DNA from: Cryptomeria japonica
Taxonomy: Eukaryota; Streptophyta; Pinopsida; Cupressales; Cupressaceae
Length of the DNA stretch: 64,000 bases
Direction of reading: 5' to 3'
Assembly: GCF_030272615.1 (NCBI RefSeq)
Contig: NC_081407.1
Coordinates: forward strand, 151,175,048 to 151,239,047
Position 1 is the first letter of the stretch; each line of letters starts with the position of its first letter. A program made the translations under genes and the position numbers. This document shows, piece by piece, positions 41,080-50,520 of the stretch. Below the pieces are notes generated by a model, which was not told where the DNA came from, did not search any database, and saw nothing but the letters and a program-made list of their open reading frames with translations.

Positions 41080-42263
41080 TGTAAAGCGGAAAATCGAACC
41101 CTAGGTGTTCTCCCCCACTCCAAGGAGAAAGGGGGTCACTAGGATTGACGGTTTTCACTTAGGAGGGACTTTACATTCAAAAGAGGGGTTGAAACCCACA
41201 AGATCCAATCCCACACAATGAAAGACTGGATTCTAAATGAGTTTCAAGGGTTGAGACATCAAGGATACCCTCTTTTTTAAAGATTGTAGATAGAAAGATT
41301 GAACTAGGAATGCATGTAAAGTAAGAAAGATTTGCTTATAAACAGAGATAGGGATACGGGATGAAGCTGCGGACCTGGAATTCACAGTAAAATGTCGAGA
41401 TGATGCTGTTCTGCAAATTTGAGCGAAAGTTGACGGGATGATGGCGCCCGACGTGCACACGGTCCTCCGAAAAATCCGCGAAACGAAGGGGGATCTGTTC
41501 GTCTCTGCACAAGGATTCCAGATCTTCAATTACAGCCGCGTACCTGCAACCTACACACAGAAAAGAGAGGACGATTGGGGGGTTAGGGATTAGGGGTTTG
41601 CCTTTAGGTCAAACCCCGGTTTTGGAATTAACCAAGAAATGAGAATGCTGTAAATGTAAATGTTTGTAATGTAAACAAGTACTGATACCTTGTTGTAAGA
41701 ATGTTTGTATTCTTACATGCGAAGGTGTAATGTATGTTGTAAGTGATCTCCTCTTCAATGGTTGAATCCTTGTCTTGAATGCAACACTTAGCCTTGAATG
41801 GAGACTTAGAATGCTCAATTGCTTGAAGGAATGCTTTGAATGCTTGAATGTTTGAATATCGCTTCCGCCTCTTGCTTGCATATATTTTCCTTTTTTTCCT
41901 TTTTCTTCCCTCCCCAAATGGAAGGGGAAATGTAGTTTATATACTTGTCAATTAGGGCTGATAGACTGATTTTTCCGACCTTAGGTCGACCAGGAAACAT
42001 TATTTCCCGAATTGCAAACTTAAAGACCCAATGCCCAAAAGAGACCACGCCCAAAATAGGGCCAGGGACCAGGGCGCTGGGCGCCATGGTCCCACCTCCC
42101 GGGACAGCAGGGTGCAAGGAGGATTAGGCCAGGGTACTGAAAAATGCAGTTTTTGGTGTCGTAAACAGGTTTCGGGGTCTCCATTCAGGTTCAACGTTGC
42201 ATCGCCATCGTGAAGACCCAAATGTAGTCGAAATTGTAAGTGTCGCAATTTTAGGACGTTACA
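41080..42263 (-). repeat. 5' LTR of element B
   Basis: 1184 bp, pairs with 34531-35704. Its U3 holds the GGGCGC/GCGCC words also seen in A, and a TATA-like box at 41936-41943 (minus strand). The terminal base pair region reads TGTAACGTCC, one change from the family consensus. Confidence 0.94.
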
Positions 42264-42281
42264 TGACCTCACACTCCGGCT

Positions 42282-42296
42282 AAAGTGGGGACTAAA
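42282..42296 (+). promoter_or_regulatory. Polypurine tract of element C
   Basis: AAAGTGGGGACTAAA abuts the 3' LTR of C; one base differs from A and B. Confidence 0.72.
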
Positions 42297-43442
42297 TGTA
42301 GCATCCTCAAATTGCACCCCTTGTAATTTCGACCGCATTTGGGTCTTCACCTTAGTGTTTGCGACTCTTGGCTTGATTGAAGACATTATTATGCTAATGT
42401 GCATCACAAACATCAAAAACCTTGATTGGAACCCCCTTGGGCACCTTGATCCTAACCCAAAATAGGGCATGACGAAGGTGTGGTGCCCTGGTCCTCACTA
42501 GGACTAGGGCTTTGCGTGACGGTCCTCCCTAAATTGGACCCTCTTTAAACCCATTTTAGCATTTCAAATTGTGAATGGGATTTCCCTCTACGTGTCGGCT
42601 CATGTCAGAAAATTAATGTTTTCTCAACGGACAAGTATATAAAGAGGATTTCAAGCACACATGAGATCAAACATTCAAGAGAAATTGAGCATTTTCAGTC
42701 TTCCTTCAAGCCTTGGAGCAACAATAAAGTCAATAATCAAGCAAGCATTGAAGTGGAGTTTTGCATCCTATTTCATGAAACCCTAATTCCATGTGGAGGC
42801 AAGCAAAACTTCACAAGGAGGTATAATCATTCAATTTTTAGTCATAATTTAGCATCTCCCTCAAAAGGAGAACCTTTCCTTTCAGTCATTTCAATTACAT
42901 TTATATTGATTTCATGGTTGATTCCAAAACTGGGGTTTGACCTAAGGCAAGCCCCTATTCCCAACCTATTTCCCTTTCTTTTTGTGTGCAGGAAACAAGT
43001 GTGCAACTATACTTCTCAAAATAAGCTTCAGACACAGACACGAAACAAGCCTTTTTGGTGTGCGAAAAATTTGGAGGACCGTGTTTCCGCATCTTGGTCC
43101 CTGCTTTTTTGGGGCATTTTCGCAAGGCAAATCCAAATCAGCTTATATTATTCAAATCCAGGTGCACGACAAAATCCCAAACTGGCGGCTCATTATTTTC
43201 TCAGTTTTGTCTCCAAATTCAACACGTTACCCTAAATCAGCATTTCAACTTACAAAAGAGGGAAAAACACATAATAATCAATCAATCCACTTAGTATTAA
43301 GTCCTTATCTAATTTGTGACTGAATCCAGTGGATTCCTCCCCTCTTTTGAATGTAAAGGAATTCCTCCCCAAAAGCTAAAATTGATTTGGTGATTTCTCC
43401 TTCTATGTTGCAAATTGCCAAATCAAAATTTTCCCCTTTATA
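42297..43442 (+). repeat. 3' LTR of element C
   Basis: 1146 bp from TGTAGCATCC to TTTATA (one C-to-T change from the usual TTTACA), with GGTAG following. It carries about 28 extra bases near 43342-43369 that its 5' LTR lacks and that resemble the A/B LTRs. TATA-like box at 42636-42643. Confidence 0.92.
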
Positions 43443-43820
43443 GGTAGTATGTGACTTCATAAAAGAGAATATTGTCAGTAGATTTGGTGTTTCCAAAAAA
43501 AAGTAGCGGATAATGCTACTTATTTTTCTTCATATGAGATAACCCAATTTTGTTTTGAATACCATATTACTCTTCCACATTCATCTGATTATTACCCACA
43601 AGGGAATGGTCAAGGGGAATCTAGCAACAAGAATTTGGTGACTATTATTAAGAAATTAGTTGATGAAAACCAACAGTTATGGCATAAAGCATTAATTGAT
43701 GCTTTGTGGGCAGATCGTATTACACCTAAAAGGGCTATTGGTTTGTCGCCTTTTAAGCTTCTTTATGGTACAAATTTCGAAATTCTAGTCACCTTAGAGC
43801 TACCTTTGATCTACACTTAG
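43443..43820 (+). pseudogene. Element T: integrase, C-terminal part
   Basis: The integrase frame resumes after element C: VVCDFIKENIVSRFGV, the second catalytic Asp in ADNATYF, the Glu in GQGESSNKN, then the conserved WADRITPKRAIGLSPFKLLYG stretch. A stop occurs near 43505. Homology fades after TLELPLI at about 43818, where a 65-base tandem duplication has already begun. Together with 26100-26511 this gives the core in the order His (for Asp), Asp, Glu. Confidence 0.9.
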
Positions 43821-43929
43821 CCTTAAGTGTAAATCGGGTATACGAACCCAATTACACTAAATGTCTACCTTTGATCTACACTTAGCCTTAAGTGTAAATC
43901 AGGTATATGAACCTAATTACAATAAATGT
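43800..43929 (+). repeat. 65-bp tandem duplication with a following inverted repeat
   Basis: Units 43800-43864 and 43865-43929 differ at about five bases. Each contains ACACTTA-GCCT-TAAGTGT, a 7-bp hairpin. A diverged reverse complement of the unit's second half (GGGTTC...ACCCGATTTA) follows at about 43945-43970. The array sits exactly where integrase homology stops. Confidence 0.8.
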
Positions 43930-44069
43930 ACACACATGTAAATAGGGTTCATAGACCCGATTTATACTTGATTTGTTATGATACAATGAGGGTTTTTTGA
44001 AACCCTAATGGCACAAAATTCAACACATTCATGCTCTTGTTCAATTTTGATGATCAAGTTGGTTGGTGA

Positions 44070-47000
44070 TTGTTCTCTCAAGTATTGATGATTTCTCTAT
44101 GCTACAGTGCCATTCTTGTACAAATGACGAAACCATCTCAAGGCAAGAATGTAATGAAGTTTAAAAAGCAAGATCCGCATCCAGTCTTTTCACCTTCATC
44201 AGTATCTTCTAATATTGATAATATAAGGGATACTGAAATAGGTCATGTGGACCTAGAAATTTTTTTCAAAAGGATCGAGCAGCCACCCCCATATTATAAA
44301 ACAGAGCCTATTATCAATAGCAGTATTCATCTGGTCTCAACATTTCCAATGTCAACTCAGGGACCTGAATTTGTTCTTGCAGCTACAAATCATTTTGATC
44401 CTATTAGCAAAAGTTTGAAATATACTAGTGACAAAAAGCTTATCAAGCTTGATGAGGACTTTTTCAACACTATCTTCAAGTGTCCAAACATTGAGAAGTA
44501 TTATGATATCACCATGCAATCAACACAAAGTTATTATGATAGGAATTTTGACAAGTGCTGAAGAAATATGAATGATAACTAGTTGAAGATTTCAAGACCT
44601 ACAATTGCTAGGTGGTCGAAAACCTTCCACATAAGTGATGTTATTGAGGCGGTCAATGACTTGGTCACTATTCTAAGTAGAGTGAAGGGACTTCCTACTT
44701 TAGATACCTATTATGAATGGATGTATCAGTACATCCATGTCATTAGGCAAAAAGAAGAGAGAAAAATTGGGGTAAGCAAATAAGTCATACTTTGTGCGAG
44801 CAACTCACTAAGGTACCAACTACCCTCATATTCTATATGAAATCCTATCTGGCATATGCAACGACTTCTATGAGACATTTCCTAGGTTTGTCTACTTGAG
44901 GAGATAGAAGGCAAGTTGTTGTGTATGAATACTATTCCTAGTTGGTATTGAAGAATAATTTTCATTATTTTCAAAAGGTGAATGATGCATTCTTTGGCTA
45001 CCATATGTGCATGTTAAACAAAGATTTATACAAAAATAGAGTGTCTGATCATGTGTGGGAAGTGGTGAACCAATATGGATGTATGTTCCTCCAATTCCCT
45101 ACTTTCACCTACCTAAGGGTGGGATGTTTTAATGGTGAACCTTTCATGCTCCCAAGGCATCCATCAGATAAAATTGTCTTGATGGAATTGGTTTGTCAAA
45201 TGGTGGCAGTGCATGAGGCATAGGCTGGTTCACATAAGGTAGGTTTCAAGTTTTCATTGATTATTGGTAGGTACGACATCAATTCAATTTTCAAAGAAAG
45301 AGCAATGGAAGAGGAAATGAGGAGGGTAACCATGAGATTCTTCAAGTCAAGGAGAGACTTTGATTATAGAGGAATGAGAAATAAATTGAAGAAAGCATAT
45401 GTACATGTACATCACATTGAAGACATCTGGGTTGATTGCAGGACAGAGCGTGATATTAGGAATTTGGATTATTGTCGACTTGCAGTGGAGCAAATTCGAG
45501 AGCTTGATCTTGTAGATATTCCAGATGATCTTGAGGATGATGGTAATGTTCTAGACCTTGTCTATGTAGGAAAGAAAGTTTCAAGAACACCCTTACCACT
45601 CATTTAGTGGTCACAAAAAGAAGTGACTTCTATTAGGGATAGATTCAAAAGTATTCTTGCAAATATTAATGTTTGGCTTTCTAACAAAGGAATCTAGTTG
45701 AAACCCTTCTCTATTAGTTTTGAAGATGATATTGTTGGACCTATTGGTAAAAGATAAAAAATCAGGACAAAGAACAAACAACATTTGGTTACTCCCCAGA
45801 AAGCTCTACAGTTAAAATTTACAGTCGGGGTTAATAAAGGTAAAGGCCAAGGAGAGTCATCCATTTCAAATGCTTAGGAGACAAAAGGGCCTGAGGTACA
45901 AGGTGAGCATTTGGATGATGCACCTCCTCATCAAGAACCTATTGATGTGGATCAAATTAAGGTGAAGAGGAAGATAATGATGAACATGGTGATGAATATG
46001 ATGAAAAGGGACTAACAGAATCCTCCAAGACTTCTTAGTCAGATAAGTCCCATGAGTTCCATCCACAGGTATCTCATTCTCTTTCAACTATGGTTCATAT
46101 TCCTGTTTCGACTGTTGAATCAGAACCTTTTAGATACAATTGTTCATGTTTCTTTCACTAATACTAGTGAGTCTACTTTGGACACCCCTCATGATAACAT
46201 TGAGAATGTTTTCTCTACCTTTCCAAATTTGTCTGAGGTGTCAACCACTATGTTAGATGATTTTGATAAATTCATGACAGAAACTGGTCCAAGACCTAAT
46301 GAGTCATCTCTTGAGAATATTCCTATCATTGTTACTACAACCTCATCTATTATGACTATTACTACTCAAGAACAAGCAAATCCATCCCAGACCTTAGTTT
46401 CAGGTGTTGTTGACGATTCTTCCCTACCACCATGGTTGTTCTCCAATGCTCCTAAGAGGAAGAAACAAGCCATCTCTCCAAACGATTTTGATTTCAGTCA
46501 ACTTGTCTCTACCAAGCCCAAGACTACCAAGAAAGAAAAGACCTTTTCAAGGATAAAGGTAGACAAGGCTAAGAACAAATATGCAAAGATTGTCGTTCTT
46601 CCTAGTGACAAGGACATTGATCAAATTTAGGACACATATTATATTATTAGAAGATTTGATTTGGGCAAACAATCTCATGATTCCACTAAAGGAGGTGTTC
46701 AAACGGTCTTAGATGTTCTCATTATTAGATAAGATGAGGACAAGATCAAGAAGGATAAGCTTAAAGTACAGGTTGAACAACTTACTACTATTCTAATCAA
46801 GGTGACTAAGTCCTTAAAAGCAATTGAACCAGTGACTTCATCACTTGATGAGTAGGTCATGAAGCGAGCCAAGCAAGCAACTTCACAAAGAAAGGTAGTG
46901 GGTGAATGGATGGACAAGATGCTTAATCAAGGAACACAACTAATGAGTTTAGTTGTTACTATAGTCAAGAATCTTGAAGCTGTGAAAAATGAGGTGGATA

Positions 47001-47550
47001 ATAAATTATAGAACTCTTCTCTCAAGAGTTGGAAACACAAGAGAAGGATTTTCATACTTGGTTAAAACTTGCAGATTTCGACTCAAAATCTTGTAGATAA
47101 TGGAGTTATTCCTTCTCTGAATATGTATGTTGAACAACTAGAAGCATTATAGCATCAAATGAATACTCTAGAGTGTCTATCAAGGACATGAGATAAGATT
47201 AGCAGGAGTGTATAAATAAAAGGAAATAATTTGTGGATAAAGTATCAGAAATTCCCTACACTTTCCTAGATGAAAATCAGAAAGATCTTGATGTGGATGT
47301 GATCATCAAAGAGTTTAGTTTGTTGCTAACTGCTAAAATTGAGAAAGAAGACTTCTCTTTGTCCTCTATTGATAAATTGGTAGATCTACAATTCTATCTG
47401 GATTTTCTAGATTCTCTATTGGAAAAACATAAGAAATGTTGCATTGATTTGGGAGTTTCTATTACACGTGTTAAGGTCATCACCAATCATACTCAGGGAT
47501 CTGATGAAGCCCAAATGAAAATTACTGTACAAAAGTTTGAAGAATTCTAG
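44070..47550 (+). pseudogene. Long decayed coding region of unknown family downstream of the Tat-like integrase
   Basis: I do not recognise this protein. Open pieces lie at 44070-44561, 44583-44783, 44942-45223, 45257-45607, 46052-46630 and 47233-47550. The first two share one frame and the next three another, with only single stops between them. The composition is protein-like throughout: an N-terminal KPSQGKNVMKFKKQD, a globular-looking middle (DHVWEVVNQYGCMFLQFPTF, RRVTMRFFKSRRDFDYRG), an acidic stretch (PDDLEDDGNVLDLVYVGKK), a Ser/Thr/Pro-rich part with a basic RRKKQ-like patch, and a Lys/Leu-rich region near 46700-47000 that looks helical. About 1,150 codons in all. It might be an accessory gene of element T or of another element, or a decayed host gene. 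Confidence 0.55.
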
Positions 47551-48566
47551 AAACAAGACCAATGTGAAGATGCAAACACTTAGATTATTTTATGCTTTCT
47601 TAGTGTCATTCTATATATGCACTAGTACACATATAGGATTGCATGTGTCCTAAGTCAAATGAGTTTCTACGTTTGACTTAGTCACAATTAGTTGTAACTT
47701 TTTCCTATTTTTGTGCATCATCCCTCTTCTATATATATGAGGGACCTTTTTGTAATAATGATCTTTTAGCTAATATGTCGAAACTCTGCAGAATTGAAAA
47801 GTTATCTAAGACTTTGAGCTTGTAGTGTATTCAAGAAGTTTAATCAAAGAAGAAAAAAAGTTGCATCCAATCTTTGTCTTGGAAGTGCTTTATTGTGTGA
47901 GGGAATGTTATTATATCATTATTTTCTACTTTCTTTGAGAATATATCTTACTTTGTGAAAAGTATTTGAGTTAAAAGAGATAAAGTAAAATATTGTAGAC
48001 TTTGTGTTATTACATCTTACTGAAAAGTTTGTATTAAGTGAATAATAAAGCGAAGACATTGTGTTTTGTTGAGTTATCTTGTTAGGGTAGAAAGTTTTGT
48101 GATATATTTGGAAGACTTTGTGCTTACAATATATTGTGAATCTTATTTCAGTGTTAGTTATAATCAATATTTGGGTTATACTGATTGATAGGATTTGAGT
48201 GTTTGAAGGAGATCGAGAGTTCCTTATATACATGAAACTTGTCCCTTAAGTCATTTTTAGAAGAAAAAAAAGGAAGCAACAAAAGGCTACTGCAAGTTAG
48301 AATTGTTTTGTTGTTATGTTCTAAATAGAGAATTGGATAAATACTCGTTTTGAAAAAAGAGAACTAAGTTATTTTATCATCCTAAAATTAGTGTAAAGTT
48401 AGCAGGTAGATTAAGAGTAGATATAAATTGCAATAGAAAGGAGGAGCTTTCCCTTATAAATAGGAGATACCATATCTTGCCTTCTGAGAGGTATTGTCTC
48501 ACACACTGTGGTGAAAATCCACATTTTGTATGCCTCCTCAAGTTTACAAAATTTTCACCCAACACA
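47551..48566. other. Noncoding stretch with LTR-like signals
   Basis: No gene is seen. A hairpin-like pair (AAGTCAAA and TTTGACTT near 47660-47690) and a CTATATATATGAGGG box near 47732 followed by a run-off-like T-rich region resemble the promoter part of an LTR. No second copy was found in the window, so an LTR assignment is only a suggestion. Confidence 0.35.
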
Positions 48567-49000
48567 CAACTTTAATCAATTTAAACTTTATTAATCACAA
48601 TACCATCAGTTAGTCAATTTTAATAATCATGCACATGAGAAGAACACAATAACACAATACCTATGTGGAAACCCTTATGGGAGAAAACCATGACAAATTA
48701 CTTGCATATATAATAATCTCTTACAAATTTTGTAGGCTCAACCTACTAGAGGCACCAACCACTCATTCAATTCGTGAGCACTTGCCCACTAGAGGCCCCA
48801 ACCCCTCATTCAATTTGTGAGCATTAGCTCGCTAGAGGCACCAATCCATCATTCAAATTGTCTTTGCAAGAGCTATAACAATAAATCTATCGCAACAGTG
48901 ATCACAATCTCCTCACAAAAAATATTATGAATCTGTCATACTACTTCTCACAGAAATCTCTTTAATACGCCTCATAATTCTACTCCAATGTCTTCTTTAT
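48567..49000 (-). repeat. Decayed copia-like LTR remnant, antisense
   Basis: On the minus strand near 48695-48660 the text CATGGTTTTCTCCCATAAGG and GGTTTCCACATAGG matches the conserved 3' part of plant copia LTRs. The same motif occurs in the solo LTR at 32266-33209. The ends and any partner LTR are not identifiable. Confidence 0.55.
48747..48870. repeat. 43-bp tandem repeat, about three copies
   Basis: Units start at 48747, 48790 and 48833 with TAGAGGC(A/C)CCAA, followed by a TCATTCAA(T/A)T(T/C)GT block. The third unit is partial. They lie in the copia-like LTR remnant. Confidence 0.85.
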
Positions 49001-50520
49001 CTTTGCATGACACCCTCCTTATAGGTCTCCTAAAGTCTTCACAATTATGCTCATACAATATTCATAAAATTGCTTATAAGGTCTTCATAAATCTGCTCAC
49101 TATTTGGAAGGATATTATATTAATTTTTTTTTTACATTTCATACCTCTCACTTATCTCCTCTTATAGTACTCCAACATACCTCTTCACCAAGAGAGGTAA
49201 CACTTCATTAGTATGCAAGATTCTTCATATCAGAATTATATATCTTTTATATCTCACTCGCTCTACTTTCTTTTTACTCCACACACACTTATTTCCACAA
49301 ATATCACTCAAATCTTATATCATTGTCTTCATGAAATGATGCATCTTTTAGAAAGGAGACAAATATTCGAATGGACGTGTCTTTTAGTTTACAAATCTGT
49401 CTTAATCATGTATATATCTTCCTTACAAATATGCCTTGTCTATATATTTTCTTCTTTATGATATTCTCTTCTCCTCAAGGTCTATTATAAGTCTGTTCAC
49501 AAATTTATTGCCCATAAATTTGCCATAATGTTTGCCTTTAAATTCACTCTAACAGTCCGCACAATCCCTTCATAAAATTTGCATATATACTCTTAAAATT
49601 TGCTCTTCATATGCTTGAATTTGCAAGTGTATTAATGATATATTTCTATTTGTCTTCTACGCACATCTCTGACTTCTTCCACATCATATTCTTCACATGC
49701 CACAAATTTAATTTATATCTTCATCCCTCCATGAATAGAGGCATCTCTTAGAATAGAGACAACTCTTTGAAAAGATAACATCCTTTGATAATAATCTTAC
49801 CTTTTAATTGCCTTTTTAAACTATTTTTATTTATCATCAAATCGATTTGATTTTTAAATTTGATATATATATTTATTTCCACACACAACTCACATTATCA
49901 TCCCTCAATCAATGCTCTCTTTATATATTCCCAAGAGAGGCAATCTCATTTAGAGACATTCACTTTCACCTTTAAAAATTATAACTCTTCATTTCACATG
50001 CTAATCACACCTCTTCATTAATAAATCTATTTGAATGGCACAAATCTCATATCAAATTTATGTGTATTCCTCTCTTTAACTTCTCTTTACCTTTATATCA
50101 ACCTTATGCCTTTTCATGAAAGGAGACATCCCTTTGAACGAAGACAAACTTTTATAAAGGTATGACCATTTGGTAGCTAACAATCTTTAATTCAAACCTT
50201 ATTTTGCTGCCTTTTATAAATTAAATATTGCTTCTTCAATATTAACTTTTAAATTAAGTTCAGTAAACTTTCTTTGATCATTGTCATTTTATCCTTTGAC
50301 ATTTACCTACCTTTTGATATCAATGATAATTAATCTTGCCTACATTTTACATCAATGTTAATGATATCTTCTCAGCATTGACATGAATGACAACTTCCAA
50401 TACCTTTGAGATCAATGACAACTTTTGATACTCTCCCTATTCATTAATGTTAGCAATAATGAATACCTTCTTGACATCAATGACAATATTTCCAACATGC
50501 TTCATATGAAGGTTTTGTAG
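49001..50520. repeat. AT-rich degenerate repeats
   Basis: No coding sequence. A phrase like CATGAA..GAGGCATC.CTT..AA.AGAGACAA.. appears near 49328, 49719 and 50110, spaced about 390 bases, suggesting an old tandem array. From 50270 to 50500 a shorter phrase (ATCAATGA(C/T)AA) recurs about five times. Confidence 0.4.

Larger units (their letters stand above)
34531..42263 (-). mobile_element. Gypsy-type gag-only element B, best preserved copy
   Basis: 7.7 kb on the minus strand, with LTRs at 41080-42263 (5') and 34531-35704 (3') and duplication TGACC. It has a primer site (41058-41076), a leader with two stem-loop motifs, an uninterrupted 1148-codon gag, a 3' noncoding region and a polypurine tract. 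Layout and sequence match element A closely. There is no RT, RNase H or integrase anywhere between the LTRs. It is inserted in element C and so is younger than C. The intact gag and near-identical LTRs suggest recent movement, with enzymes supplied by another element. Confidence 0.94.
26512..43442 (+). mobile_element. Gypsy-type gag-only element C, old and carrying three nested insertions
   Basis: LTRs at 26512-27667 and 42297-43442 start TGTAGCATCC and are related to, but clearly diverged from, the LTRs of A and B. Flanking duplications are GGTAG. Like A and B it has a primer site (27671), a leader, a gag-plus-protease-like gene, a 3' noncoding stretch and a polypurine tract (42282-42296), with no RT or integrase. 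The gag is interrupted by a 793-bp insert (30773-31565) and a copia-like solo LTR (32266-33209). Element B (34531-42263) sits in its 3' noncoding region. Without these it would be about 7.5 kb. Many stops and the LTR divergence show it is the oldest of the three relatives. Confidence 0.93.

Noticed and set aside
44070-44561. Considered as an env-like or Athila-type gene after pol
   Set aside because: No signal peptide, transmembrane segment or other env-like feature is visible, so only an unknown family is stated.
48747-48870. Regular 43-bp repeats considered as a CRISPR array
   Set aside because: The repeats are directly adjacent without spacers, in plant transposon debris.
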